A stretch of 64,000 bases of DNA from JALORV01 sp963754065 (GCA_963754065.1 CAVWFH010000020.1:144127-208126), one strand, 5' to 3'. Counted from the first letter of the stretch, positions 34,262 through 43,189 are shown. A program made the numbers and translations. The notes: generated by a model from the letters alone, not told the origin.

Positions 34262-34729
34262 ATGCGACGGCGCCACCTCTTGTGCGCCGCTCTGCTGCTG
34301 CCCTGGAGGGCAGTGCAGGCGGCCGGCGAAGAATCGCTGCCGGCGGCGTCGAACCTGAAGCAACTCGGCGCTGACAGCGTTCGCCTGAACGCTCCAATCG
34401 TGATCCTGTTCAGTACCCCGGGCTGCCCGTACTGTCTCGAGGTGCGGCGCAATTACCTTGCACCGCGGCTCGCGGGCGGTGGCACGCAATCCCTGATCCG
34501 CGAGATCGACATCACGAGCCGGGAGCGCGTCATCGACTTCGATGGCCGCGCGACGACGGAGGCGGACCTCGCCGAACGCTACGGCGTGCGCATGGTGCCG
34601 GTGGTGATGGCACTGGACAGCCGCGGGAAGCCAATCGGCGAGCCCTTGGTCGGACTGGATCGCTCGGGCTTCTACGAGAGCTACCTGCAATCACTGCTGA
34701 GTCGGGCGCAATCGTCGCTGGGACGGTAG
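34262..34729 (+). CDS. periplasmic thioredoxin-like protein after soxB (SoxW-like)
   Basis: Second thioredoxin-fold protein, 155 residues, with signal RRRHLLCAALLLPWRAVQA. The active site is CPYC in FSTPGCPYCLEVRRNYL, followed by the cis-Pro segment GVRMVPVVMALD. This form resembles SoxW/DsbC-like disulfide proteins more than TlpA. It starts 11 bases after soxB and probably ends the sox operon. Together with the TlpA-like gene it gives the cluster two separate thiol reductants. Confidence 0.82.
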   Translation: MRRRHLLCAALLLPWRAVQAAGEESLPAASNLKQLGADSVRLNAPIVILFSTPGCPYCLEVRRNYLAPRLAGGGTQSLIREIDITSRERVIDFDGRATTEADLAERYGVRMVPVVMALDSRGKPIGEPLVGLDRSGFYESYLQSLLSRAQSSLGR

Positions 34730-34832
34730 CAGCGGTCCGACCACGCCTGCCGCCGAGCGGCTGCCGCGGCAAAGTTCGTCAAACACGACGGTTCCTGCGT
34801 TACCGTATCGGTGTTCGCACGGGGAGGTCGCC

Positions 34833-35321
34833 ATGCTGCGTGGATACATCGTTCTGCTGCTCTCGCTGGGGCTGCCCCTGTCTTCGCTGGCCCAGACCGC
34901 ACGCAGCGAGCCGACGACGACGGCCGAGGTCTCGAAGTTCGTGATGGGCACACGGCTGGGCTACATCACCTGCAGCGAGAAGTACAAGACGTATCTCGAG
35001 AAGTGGGAGCTGTACGCGCTGATGACCGAGGGCCAGCGCGAGCCCAAAGGCACGCCGCCCACGGTCACCGACGTATCCGACTGCATACACCAGACCTCAC
35101 TGCGCGGAAACGCTCTGTACAAAGAGGCTGTCAAGAGTGCTGAAACACCCAAGGCGAAATCCGCCTTCAGCGAGTACATGGTGGCCTGGGACGGCGCGCT
35201 GAAATCCATCCGCAAGCCGGAGCGCGAAACCGTGCAACAGTATCGTGTGCGCCAGAAGAAGGTCGAGGAGCGCCTCGACGTGCTGCAATCCAGGCTGGAA
35301 ACTGCCGCCCCCGGGGCGTGA
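34833..35321 (+). CDS. exported protein of unknown function
   Basis: 162 residues, not recognised. A signal peptide (RGYIVLLLSLGLPLSSLAQ) precedes a mainly helical mature part with two cysteines (GYITCSEKYK and DVSDCIHQTS) that could pair, and a charged C-terminal helix (RVRQKKVEERLDVLQSRLE). ATG follows GGGGAGG. It is coupled to the next gene by a GTGA overlap, so the two are expected to be expressed together. Nothing links it specifically to Sox beyond being downstream on the same strand. Confidence 0.75.
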   Translation: MLRGYIVLLLSLGLPLSSLAQTARSEPTTTAEVSKFVMGTRLGYITCSEKYKTYLEKWELYALMTEGQREPKGTPPTVTDVSDCIHQTSLRGNALYKEAVKSAETPKAKSAFSEYMVAWDGALKSIRKPERETVQQYRVRQKKVEERLDVLQSRLETAAPGA

Positions 35322-35986
35322 GCTACATCGCCTGCGCCGTCTTCGCCCTCGCGACTTGGGCGCTGGCCGGCAACGCAGGCGCGCAGACGCGCTGCCCCGA
35401 CACCGGAGCTCTCGTCCACGCTAGCGACACCGCGGATGCACAGTCTGCGTGCCGCGCAGTGGCGGATACACAGGCGTTCCTCGCGACGCAGGGTCTCGAT
35501 ACTAGCCATGCGATCGAGATCCGCTTCGTCGAGGTGATGCCGGAGATCGTGGCCGGGCTGCCAGTGCTTGGCTGCTACGTGCGATCGGAACAAGTGATCT
35601 ACGCCTTGTCGTTCGAGCAATGCCGCACACGTCGGCTGCCGCACGACATCGTGGTCGATCGCAACTTTCACCGCGCACTGGTCGTGCACGAAGTCGCGCA
35701 TCGCATCGTCACGGCCAATGCTGGCCGCGAGCCGCTCAGCGCCGTGGCGCACGAGTACTTCGCGTATGTAACGATGTTCGCAACGATGCCGGCGGAGCAG
35801 CGCGAGCAGGTGCTGCAGAGGATTCCTGGCGGCGGCTTCGATGCAGTCGTCGAGATCAACTTGACCACCTACCTCCTCAATCCAATGTTTTTCGGGGTGC
35901 AGGCCTATCGGCACTTCCTCAAGCCGGCCAATGGCCCGGTGTTTCTGCGGCGCGTGCTCGATCGGCAGGTGCTGGTCGAGGATTGA
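35318..35986 (+). CDS. exported putative zinc-metallopeptidase-like protein (HEVAH motif)
   Basis: 222 residues, GTG start overlapping the previous stop. A signal peptide (SYIACAVFALATWALAGNAGA) leads to a domain with LVVHEVAHRIV, an HEXXH zinc motif, and a later AHEYFAYVTMF with a possible third ligand Glu. Three cysteines (ACRAVA, GCYVR, EQCRT) are in the mature part. This pattern fits an uncharacterised DUF-type peptidase; family name uncertain. Activity and substrate are unknown, and the glutamate and histidines are the only support for enzymatic function. Confidence 0.7.
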   Translation: MSYIACAVFALATWALAGNAGAQTRCPDTGALVHASDTADAQSACRAVADTQAFLATQGLDTSHAIEIRFVEVMPEIVAGLPVLGCYVRSEQVIYALSFEQCRTRRLPHDIVVDRNFHRALVVHEVAHRIVTANAGREPLSAVAHEYFAYVTMFATMPAEQREQVLQRIPGGGFDAVVEINLTTYLLNPMFFGVQAYRHFLKPANGPVFLRRVLDRQVLVED

Positions 35987-36135
35987 CTTGGACTGTCCGC
36001 ATCAACTCGCACTCGCGCGTCACCGCATCGGGTACCGCCGGCGCCGGCGCGGATTGGTATCGTTCTCCATGCCAGGCTATTGTCAGCCGACACCAATCAT
36101 GGACTTGCCTCCCGACCCCGACGAGACGCTCAACG

Positions 36136-36909
36136 ATGATCCGCTTCGCCTCCGTTACTCTGTTACTGGCCACTCTGATGGTCGGCTGTGCCACCGCGAC
36201 GCCGACGCCTGACGTTGCCCCGCTGAACGGCACGGCGTGGGTGCTGTCCGCATTGCCGGGCCGCACGCTTCGGCCCGACGCAGCCGCGACGCTAAGCTTC
36301 GAGGCCGGGCGTGCCCAGGGCAGCGACGGCTGCAATCGCTTCGGCGTGCCGTACACGACCAAGGGATCGACGATCGACCTGTCCGGCACCGGCATGTCGA
36401 CGCAGATGGCCTGCCCGCCGGACGTGATGAAGCAGGCTGAGGCCTTCATGGCCGCCATGCGCAGCGCCAGGACCTATCGCATTGCCGAGGGCCAGTTGCA
36501 ACTGCTCGGCGCCGATGGCGCTGTGGTGGCTACGCTTGCGGCCCAGTCAAAGCTACTGGCTGGCACGACCTGGAAGGTCACCGGGATCAACAATGGCCGC
36601 AACGCGCTCGTCAGCACGCTTGCCGGCACGACCTTGACGATGGCCTTTGCGGCCGACGGCAAGGTCGCGGGATCGGCCGGCTGCAATCAGTACACCACCC
36701 GCTACGACGCCGAAGGTTCAAAGTTCCGTTTCGGCGCGCCCGCGGCAACACGAAAGATGTGTCCTGGTGCGGGCGTGATGGAGCAGGAGCAGGCGTTCCT
36801 GAAGGCGCTGGAAGCGGTGAGAACCCTGCGCGTCGAGGGTAGCCGTCTCGAGTTCCGCGATGATCAGGGCGCGCTCCAGGTCACCGCAGCGCGTGACGGC
36901 AGCCACTAG
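36136..36909 (+). CDS. lipoprotein with two META (HslJ-like) domains
   Basis: 257 residues with signal and lipobox (MIRFASVTLLLATLMVGC). Two tandem META domains are visible: the first from LNGTAWVLSALPG with GSDGCNRFGVPY and MACPP, the second from LAGTTWKVTGINN with GSAGCNQYTTRY and KMCPG. Each carries the paired cysteines typical of HslJ-like domains. META proteins are envelope stress or inhibitor-like proteins of unclear function. The ATG at 36136 is selected by the lipobox. The preceding 149 bases hold no gene. Confidence 0.85.
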   Translation: MIRFASVTLLLATLMVGCATATPTPDVAPLNGTAWVLSALPGRTLRPDAAATLSFEAGRAQGSDGCNRFGVPYTTKGSTIDLSGTGMSTQMACPPDVMKQAEAFMAAMRSARTYRIAEGQLQLLGADGAVVATLAAQSKLLAGTTWKVTGINNGRNALVSTLAGTTLTMAFAADGKVAGSAGCNQYTTRYDAEGSKFRFGAPAATRKMCPGAGVMEQEQAFLKALEAVRTLRVEGSRLEFRDDQGALQVTAARDGSH

Positions 36910-36944
36910 CGGCTGCCGCGCCGTCGGATCCCCTGGCACCCTCC

Positions 36945-37352
36945 ATGCCACTGATCGCCTACACCCTCGCCGAAGAAGAAGTCGAGCTGCAGGCGATACG
37001 CGCGCAAGGTGCCGGCGGGCAGAACGTCAACAAGGTCTCGAATGCGATCCATCTGCGCTTCGACATAGTCGCGTCGTCGCTGCCGGACGAACTCAAGCAG
37101 CGGCTGCTGTCACGGCGCGACCAACGGATCAGCGACGAAGGTGTCATCGTCATCAAGGCGCAGGCGTACCGCAGCCTGGAAAAGAATCGCGCGGAGGCAC
37201 TGGCGCGCCTGCGGGCCGTGCTCGATGCCGCGGCCGAGATCCCGCGGACGCGCCGGCCCACGCGACCGACCTTGACGTCCAAACGCAAGCGCGTCGAAAC
37301 GAAAGTGCAACGGGGACAGGTGAAGGCACTTCGACGACGCGTGGTCGACTGA
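36945..37352 (+). CDS. arfB: alternative ribosome-rescue factor ArfB (YaeJ), class I RF-like hydrolase
   Basis: 135-residue peptidyl-tRNA hydrolase that frees stalled ribosomes lacking a stop codon. The catalytic GGQ lies in QGAGGQNVNKVSNAIHLRF. The lysine/arginine-rich C-terminal tail (KRKRVETKVQRGQVKALRRR) matches the part that enters the empty mRNA channel. Length and layout fit ArfB, and there is no codon-recognition domain, so it is not a normal release factor. It stands alone upstream of the tRNA-Ser region. Confidence 0.92.
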   Translation: MPLIAYTLAEEEVELQAIRAQGAGGQNVNKVSNAIHLRFDIVASSLPDELKQRLLSRRDQRISDEGVIVIKAQAYRSLEKNRAEALARLRAVLDAAAEIPRTRRPTRPTLTSKRKRVETKVQRGQVKALRRRVVD

Positions 37353-37459
37353 GCGAGGCGCCCTCGGCCGAGGCTTTCCTGGAGCCTCCAGCTGCGACCG
37401 CCGACTTGCTCGGCCCGGGTCAAGTGGGGCGCGAATAAAACCGGCAGAATCCGTCCCCT

Positions 37460-37496
37460 GGAAGCGTGGCCGAGCGGTTGAAGGCACCGGTCTTGA
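37460..37496 (+). pseudogene. 5' half copy of tRNA-Ser(UGA)
   Basis: Bases 37460-37496 are identical to 37610-37646, the first 37 bases of the intact tRNA-Ser, from the acceptor arm to the anticodon TGA, exactly 150 bases upstream. Identity ends right after the anticodon and no 3' half follows. The 20 bases before each copy also match at about 16 positions. It cannot fold as a tRNA. Confidence 0.85.
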
Positions 37497-37609
37497 CAAT
37501 GCGGCGCGTAGGCGGCGCGTTGCGTTGAAGGCTAACCTGCGCAGCAGGTTAAGCGCGCGCAGCGTGCGGCCGGAGACAAAACCGGCAAACCCGGCACAAT
37601 CCGGTCTCT
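37497..37609 (+). repeat. repeat-containing spacer between tRNA-Ser half copy and intact gene
   Basis: 113 bases with a direct repeat GCGGCGCGT (37501-37509 and 37512-37520) and an inverted repeat TAACCTG/CAGGTTA (37533-37539, 37545-37551) with a five-base loop. No ORF or RNA gene is recognised. It may be the scar of a small insertion or a slippage product. Confidence 0.6.
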
Positions 37610-37699
37610 GGAAGCGTGGCCGAGCGGTTGAAGGCACCGGTCTTGAAAACCGGCAACGGGGCAACCCGTTCGTGAGTTCGAATCTCACCGCTTCCGCCA
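37610..37699 (+). tRNA. tRNA-Ser (anticodon UGA)
   Basis: Acceptor arms GGAAGCG (37610-37616) and CGCTTCC (37689-37695) pair fully; discriminator G 37696; CCA encoded 37697-37699. The anticodon stem CCGGT/ACCGG encloses CTTGAAA, so the anticodon is TGA, reading UCA/UCG and, by wobble, UCU. Variable arm ACGGGGCAACCCGT and T-arm GTGAGTTCGAATCTCAC are canonical. Confidence 0.97.
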
Positions 37700-37712
37700 A
37701 CTCCCATTCCGC

Positions 37713-39224
37713 ATGATTCCCCGCCTCAGCCTGCGCAACATCACCAAGCGCTACGGTGATGTCGTCGCCAACGACGGCATCTCGCTTGACGTGGCACCGG
37801 GGGAGATCGTTGCCATCCTCGGCGAGAACGGGGCCGGCAAGAGCACGCTGATGAAGATCATCTACGGGATCGTGCACCCGGACGAAGGGCAGGTAGCCGT
37901 CGATGGCCGCGACGTGCGCATCGATAGCCCGGCGCACGCGCGCGCACTCGGCATCGCGATGGTGTTCCAGCACTTCGTGCTGTTCGACACGCTGACGGTC
38001 GCAGAGAACGTTGCGCTAGGCATCGGACCTGCGCCGATGGCAGAAGTCGGTGCGCGGCTGCGTGAACTATCTCGGCGCTACGACCTCGAGGTTGATCCGG
38101 ACGAACGGGTCGACGACCTGTCGGTGGGCGAGCGCCAGCGCGTTGAGGTCCTGCGCGCGCTGATGTCGTCACCCAGGCTGCTGATCCTCGACGAGCCGAC
38201 CTCGGTGCTCAAGCCGCAGGCGATCGAGCGCCTGTTCGTCACGCTCGAGCAGCTGGCTGCCGACGGCGTCAGCGTGGTGTTCATCAGCCACAAGCTCGAC
38301 GAGATCCGGCGCCTGACGCACCGCTGCATCGTGTTGCGTAGCGGTCAACTGGTGGCAACCGTCGATCCGCGGGTCGAAAGCGAAGCCAGTCTCGCCCGTC
38401 TGATGATCGGCGCCGACCCTCCCACCATTGCCGCGCATGACTCGCCCCCGGGGGGCGTCGCGCTCTCAGTGCGGGGACTCGACACCGGACAGGTCGGCGA
38501 GCGGCAGCACTGGTTGCATTCGATCGATCTCGATGTGCGCGAGGGGGAAATCGTCGGCATCGCCGGGGTGTCAGGTAACGGCCAGGCAGCCCTGATGGCG
38601 GTGCTGTCAGGAGAGTGGACCGGGGCACGCGGAACGATTCGCTTGTTCGGCGAGGATGTCACGAAGGCTGCGGTGGCCGCGCGGCGCATACACGCAATGC
38701 GTTATGTGCCGGAAGACCGGCTCGGCCACGGAGCGGTCGCGGCGCTCTCATTGACGGAAAACCTAGTACTGACTCGCGAAGCCCTGCGGCCGCGTGGTGT
38801 CGTGCGCTGGCACGAGGCGCGGGCGACTGCCGCGCGCGTGATCGAACGCTTCGCCGTGCGGACGGCGGGGCCGGGCGCGACCGCGTCCAGCCTGTCGGGT
38901 GGCAACCTGCAGAAGTTCATCGTCGGGCGAGAGATCGAGCCAGGGCCGCGTGTGCTGCTCGTCAACCAGCCGACCTGGGGGGTAGACGTCGGCGCGGCCG
39001 CGGCGATACGCAACGAACTGATCGCACTGCGTAGGTCCGGTTGCGCCATCCTGGTGGTTTCTGAAGATCTCGACGAGCTGTTCGAGCTGAGCGACCGTCT
39101 GGTTGTCATCTCTCGGGGACGACTCTCGCCCGCCGTGAAGCCGGGCGACATCAGCGTGCAGGAGATCGGTCGCTGGATGTCGGGCCTGTGGCCGAATGCG
39201 GCGCAGGCGGGAGTCGCCGCGTGA
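37713..39224 (+). CDS. BMP-type ABC importer ATP-binding protein (nucleoside/simple sugar)
   Basis: 503-residue protein with two ABC domains in tandem, as in the ATPases of simple-sugar and nucleoside importers (RbsA/YufO type). First domain: Walker A GENGAGKST, signature LSVGERQRVEVLRAL, Walker B LLILDEP. Second domain: GVSGNGQAA in place of a full Walker A, signature LSGGNLQKF, as usual for the degenerate half. It begins 14 bases after the tRNA CCA end and ends with a GTGA overlap with the first permease, forming an operon with both permeases. Confidence 0.92.
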   Translation: MIPRLSLRNITKRYGDVVANDGISLDVAPGEIVAILGENGAGKSTLMKIIYGIVHPDEGQVAVDGRDVRIDSPAHARALGIAMVFQHFVLFDTLTVAENVALGIGPAPMAEVGARLRELSRRYDLEVDPDERVDDLSVGERQRVEVLRALMSSPRLLILDEPTSVLKPQAIERLFVTLEQLAADGVSVVFISHKLDEIRRLTHRCIVLRSGQLVATVDPRVESEASLARLMIGADPPTIAAHDSPPGGVALSVRGLDTGQVGERQHWLHSIDLDVREGEIVGIAGVSGNGQAALMAVLSGEWTGARGTIRLFGEDVTKAAVAARRIHAMRYVPEDRLGHGAVAALSLTENLVLTREALRPRGVVRWHEARATAARVIERFAVRTAGPGATASSLSGGNLQKFIVGREIEPGPRVLLVNQPTWGVDVGAAAAIRNELIALRRSGCAILVVSEDLDELFELSDRLVVISRGRLSPAVKPGDISVQEIGRWMSGLWPNAAQAGVAA

Positions 39225-40300
39225 CGTTGCCGTTCGCGCTGGTGCCGCGCGCGCGGCCGTCAGGCCCGATGATGTGGGCGTCGCCATTGCTCGCGATCCT
39301 GCTGACGCTTCTTGCTGGCGCGCTGCTGTTCGCATCGATGGGACAGGACCCGCTGCAGGGACTGCGCGTGTTCCTGTGGGACCCGCTGTCGACGCAACGC
39401 GGCTGGTCCGAATTGGGGCTGAAGGCCACGCCGCTGATCCTGTGCGCGGTCGGGCTCGCGGTTTGCTTCCGCGCCAACGTCTGGAACATCGGCGCCGAGG
39501 GACAGCTGATCGCCGGCGCCATCGCCGGCGGCGGCATTGCGCTGCTGGCAACACGCGACAGCACGCGCACGATGGTGCCGGCGATCCTGGTCGCCGCCGC
39601 ACTCGGCGGTGCGGCCTGGGCGGCGATCACCGCGTGGTTACGCGACCGCTTCAATGCGAACGAGATCCTCGTCAGCCTGATGCTGGTCTACGTGGCCCAG
39701 TTGCTGCTTGCGTGGCTGGTGCACGGCGTGTGGAGGGATCCGGAAGGTTTCGGTTTTCCGCAATCCAGGCTGTTCGAGTCCGCGGCGCGAATGCCGCTCG
39801 TGCTGCCCGGTACCCGACTCAACATCGGTTTCGTTCTGGCGCTGCTGTCCGCCGTGGCGCTGTGGCTGATGCTTGGGCGCCTGGTGATCGGCTTCCAGCT
39901 CAGGGTCGCGGGACTCGCTCCGCTGGCGGCGCGCTACGCTGGATTCTCCGAACGGCGCCTGCTGTGGTTTGCGTTGCTCTTCTCCGGCGCACTGGCGGGG
40001 ATTGCAGGAGGAGTCGAAGCCACGGGGCCGGTCGGACAGTTGACGCCGACGATCTCTCCCGGCTACGGCTTTGCAGCCATCATCGTTGCGTTCGTCGGAC
40101 GACTGCATCCGGTCGGCATCGTGCTGGCGTCGTTCGTGATGGCGCTCTTTTACATCGGCGGGGAACTGGCGCAGTCGCGGCTCGGATTGCCCTCGGCGCT
40201 GACGGGCGTGTACCAGGGACTGCTGCTCTTCTTCCTGCTCGCGTGCGACACACTGATCATGCATCGTGTCGTGCGACTCGCCCCGGCGGCGGCGCGATGA
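39221..40300 (+). CDS. BMP-type ABC importer permease 1
   Basis: 359-residue permease of the YufP/NupP type with about ten hydrophobic segments (WASPLLAILLTLLAGALLF at the N-terminus) and the family motif RANVWNIGAEGQLIAGAI. GTG start inside the ATPase stop codon and ATGA overlap with the second permease, so the three proteins are made as a set. Predicted to form half of the membrane channel for nucleosides or simple sugars. Confidence 0.9.
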   Translation: MTLPFALVPRARPSGPMMWASPLLAILLTLLAGALLFASMGQDPLQGLRVFLWDPLSTQRGWSELGLKATPLILCAVGLAVCFRANVWNIGAEGQLIAGAIAGGGIALLATRDSTRTMVPAILVAAALGGAAWAAITAWLRDRFNANEILVSLMLVYVAQLLLAWLVHGVWRDPEGFGFPQSRLFESAARMPLVLPGTRLNIGFVLALLSAVALWLMLGRLVIGFQLRVAGLAPLAARYAGFSERRLLWFALLFSGALAGIAGGVEATGPVGQLTPTISPGYGFAAIIVAFVGRLHPVGIVLASFVMALFYIGGELAQSRLGLPSALTGVYQGLLLFFLLACDTLIMHRVVRLAPAAAR

Positions 40301-41217
40301 ACGAACTCGCCGCTTTGGTCGCTGCGACCCTGGCCGCGGGCACGCCGTTGCTGCTGGCGTCAATCGGCATCGTCGTCAGCGAGAAGAGCGGTGTAGTCAA
40401 TCTGGGCATCGAGGGGATCATGCTGGTCGCAGCCGTAGCGGGCTTTGGCGCTGCGCATGCGACCGGCCTGCCGGAACTCGGCTTCGCCGCCGGCGCGCTC
40501 GCCGGCGCAGTCCTGGCACTGCTGTTCGCGTCGCTGGCGCTCGGACTGATGACCAATCAGTACGCCACCGGACTGGCGCTGGCGCTATTCGGCGCGGGGC
40601 TGTCTGCATTCCTCGGCCAGCCGTTGCAGGGGGAGAGCCTGTCCGCACGCGGCCCCGATGGCATTCCTCTGCTGCGCGACCTCCCGATTGTCGGACCGGC
40701 GTTGTTCGCGCAGCACTGGCTCGTGTACTTCGCGCTGTTGCTGGTCTTGGCAGTTGCGTGGTTCCTGCGGCGCACGCGCGCCGGACTGGTGCTGCGCGCT
40801 GTCGGCGAGTCACCCGAGGCCGCCCACGCACTCGGCCATCCGGTGCGTCGCATCCGCTTCGCGGCGCTCGCGTTTGGCGGAGGGTGTGCCGGCCTCGCAG
40901 GCGCCTACCTGTCGATCGTGTACACGCCCTTGTGGTCCGAGGGCATGGTGGCCGGGCGCGGCTGGATCGCCCTGGCCCTGGTGACCTTCGCAACCTGGCG
41001 TCCCGGCCGCGTGCTGCTTGGTGCGTATCTCTTCGGCGGCGTGACCATGCTGCAGTTCTTCCTGCAGGGAACCGGTGCGGAGATTCCGAGCCAGCTGCTG
41101 GCGATGTCGCCGTATCTCGCCACGATCGTCGTGCTGGCGCTGATCTCGCGAAACCCGCGCTGGATTCGCCTGAATATGCCGGCATCGCTCGGCAAGTCGT
41201 TCAATCCGAACGCGTAG
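40297..41217 (+). CDS. BMP-type ABC importer permease 2
   Basis: 306-residue permease of the YufQ/NupQ type. Multiple hydrophobic helices and the motif EKSGVVNLGIEGIMLVAAV, equivalent to the NIGAEGQ motif of its partner. It closes the three-gene operon; the substrate-binding lipoprotein is 2 kb downstream, beyond an oppositely oriented gene. Confidence 0.92.
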   Translation: MNELAALVAATLAAGTPLLLASIGIVVSEKSGVVNLGIEGIMLVAAVAGFGAAHATGLPELGFAAGALAGAVLALLFASLALGLMTNQYATGLALALFGAGLSAFLGQPLQGESLSARGPDGIPLLRDLPIVGPALFAQHWLVYFALLLVLAVAWFLRRTRAGLVLRAVGESPEAAHALGHPVRRIRFAALAFGGGCAGLAGAYLSIVYTPLWSEGMVAGRGWIALALVTFATWRPGRVLLGAYLFGGVTMLQFFLQGTGAEIPSQLLAMSPYLATIVVLALISRNPRWIRLNMPASLGKSFNPNA

Positions 41218-41224
41218 CGCGGGG

Positions 41225-41242
41225 GATGCGCCGGAGCGCATC
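41225..41242 (+). terminator. hairpin after the ABC permease operon
   Basis: GATGCGC and GCGCATC form a perfect 7-bp stem closed by a CGGA tetraloop, seven bases after the permease stop. No T-run follows. The remaining gap to 41435 holds nothing I can support. Confidence 0.4.
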
Positions 41243-41435
41243 TGGATTGAGCGGGCATCTGATTCTCAACCACCCCGCACAATGGAACGGCGAACTGGTT
41301 ACATACATCCGCAGTCTTGGAAGCTGAGCCCGCGCCGTTTGCGTCCCTAGTAAAGTGCGAGTAGCCCGGCGCAACGCGCCAACGCTGCAGCTACCCAGGG
41401 GTCGGACGAGTTGCTGGCGTGACGGCAGTACAGCG

Positions 41436-43088
41436 TCAAGTCGACAGCCTGGCGAGTGATTCCTCCAGGCGCAGGTGAGCGCCAAGGCGCTGCGAGTAGC
41501 CGCGTTCCGACGCTGCGCCCTTCGCGCGTGCGAGCTCGACAAGCGCTGCGCGCTCCTTGGAAGTCCAGCGCGTCATCGGCAGTGCGGCGATGAGCGGAGC
41601 GAGTCCGCGCCACGCCGTCCGCTCATGGCGCGTGAAACCGTCCGGCGCTGCGAGGCCACAGCGCTGTCGAGCTTCCGCCAGTGCGCGCTCCAACGCGACT
41701 GCCCGATCATTCGCCAGCGACGCGAGGTGGTCGCCGACACGCAGGCCGATTCGCGCCGGCAGCAGCAGCGGCGCTGGGTGTTGCGGATCCAGGTCGTAGT
41801 GCAGATGGTGCGCAGCCAGCATACGCAGCGTCTGCGGCGTCGATCGGTGCCGCGGACGTGCGCGCTGCCGCTGGAGTTCGGCCGCCGCCAGTTGCACGGC
41901 GGCATGCGCCCTCGGACGAAAGCCGAGCTTGAAGTAGAACCACCATGCACCGGACTCGATGCCTTCGTCGTTGCCAACCCCGAGCTGATACGGCTCGATG
42001 CTGAATGATGTGACGCCCGAGAATGCGCGCAGCGTGGCGAGCAGCCGCGCAAAGGCATGGGCGGATTCGCCGCCGCGAAACGTCTCGAAGGTATTGAATG
42101 ACACTGCCGCGGAGCGTCCGAGGAAGTCGGCCTGCCAGTAGCCGATCGGCACACCATTTTTCAGCGTTAGCCCGCCATAGAGCGCGGGCAGTGCAGCGCG
42201 CCGTTCCGGCACCATGCCGATCAGCGCGAACGCGAGACCCTCGCCGTTGTCGGCAAGCCAGACATCGCGCGCATTGCCGTGGGCGATCGTATCGAGGTCG
42301 CGCTGGCGAGTGATCATCGCGCCGTGCGCCAGGGTGACAACATTCTCGCCTTCCGCACGAGTAGCGCGGCGGAGTGTTCGCGGCAAACGCTGCAGCTCGG
42401 CGCGCAGGTCGGGACGCCCGCGCCGCAGCGGAGTCGTCTGCCAGTAAAACGGCGCGCGCGGGTAGTGCGCATCGGTGCGCGATGGCGTGCCGGCGGCGGG
42501 ATGCAGTTCGCAGCTAGGGTTGATCAGGTCGTAGAGAGCTTCCCGGGTCTCGTCGCTGCCCGGCAGGGCCGCGACCTGCTCGACCAGGAAGGTGGCGTCG
42601 GTTGACCCGCCACGCAGACGGTCGAGCGCCGCGTAGCCGGACAGGTGCGCCTCGCGCAACGCGTGCGCTTCGAGCGGCGTCACGAGCGCGGGCAGCAGCT
42701 TGCCGATCGATTCATCCGCTGCGGCGTCGTTTCGATCCAGCCGCAGCGCGTCCGGCCACCGCTGCGCGATCCAGCGCGCAGTCGGATAGAAGAACGGAAA
42801 CCAGATCACGGTGCCGGCGATGCCGCTGAACACCAGCGCCTCGCGGTGGGCACGCAGGTCCGCGCGCCGCTCGAAGCCGGCGAGCAGGCGTTCAACCTCG
42901 TGCAGCACGGCCGCGTTGTCGGGCCAGGCACGCATGAAACACAGCACTTCATGCAATCGCCGGACCTGATCGGCGGAGCGCAGGCGGCTGCGGGCCAGCG
43001 CGTGCAGCGCGACGAGCTTGCGCGCCGCCGCGTCCGGTGTGTACTCGTCTCGGTGCAGTTCGAGAGCGGCCAGCGCGCGCGCAGTCAT
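41436..43088 (-). CDS. unrecognised ~550-residue protein with GNAT-like region (paralogue of the 61990-63675 gene)
   Basis: 550 residues from ATG 43088; the open frame runs 27 codons further upstream without support. I do not recognise a named family. The N-terminal third is helical (LHEVLCFMRAWPDN, SGIAGTVIWFPFFYPTARW). A GNAT-like core follows: NGVPIGYWQADFLG near residue 311, FETFRGGESAHAFARLL and YQLGVGNDEGIESGAWW near 366, ending YFKLGFRP. The C-terminal end has KGAASERGYSQ. Every block recurs in the same order and nearly the same position in the second copy. It is transcribed against the transporter genes on both sides. Cytoplasmic; no signal peptide. Function unknown. Confidence 0.85.
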   Translation of the reverse strand: MTARALAALELHRDEYTPDAAARKLVALHALARSRLRSADQVRRLHEVLCFMRAWPDNAAVLHEVERLLAGFERRADLRAHREALVFSGIAGTVIWFPFFYPTARWIAQRWPDALRLDRNDAAADESIGKLLPALVTPLEAHALREAHLSGYAALDRLRGGSTDATFLVEQVAALPGSDETREALYDLINPSCELHPAAGTPSRTDAHYPRAPFYWQTTPLRRGRPDLRAELQRLPRTLRRATRAEGENVVTLAHGAMITRQRDLDTIAHGNARDVWLADNGEGLAFALIGMVPERRAALPALYGGLTLKNGVPIGYWQADFLGRSAAVSFNTFETFRGGESAHAFARLLATLRAFSGVTSFSIEPYQLGVGNDEGIESGAWWFYFKLGFRPRAHAAVQLAAAELQRQRARPRHRSTPQTLRMLAAHHLHYDLDPQHPAPLLLPARIGLRVGDHLASLANDRAVALERALAEARQRCGLAAPDGFTRHERTAWRGLAPLIAALPMTRWTSKERAALVELARAKGAASERGYSQRLGAHLRLEESLARLST

Positions 43089-43183
43089 CGGGGCTTGATG
43101 TCGAAGGAAGGCGCCGGAGTTTCGCACGACGCGCAGGCAGGAGTGCAGGTTACCCACGAGGGTTCGCACCGCACCGCATTGCG

Positions 43184-43189
43184 TAGAAT
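43184..43189 (+). promoter_or_regulatory. possible -10 element for the BMP lipoprotein gene
   Basis: TAGAAT, five of six matches to the consensus, 51 bases before the lipoprotein ATG in the gap after the divergent gene. The -35 region is not recognisable. Confidence 0.35.

Noticed and set aside
37460..37496. A second functional tRNA-Ser gene
   Set aside because: Only the 5' half to the anticodon is present; there is no matching 3' half, T-arm or acceptor complement before 37610.
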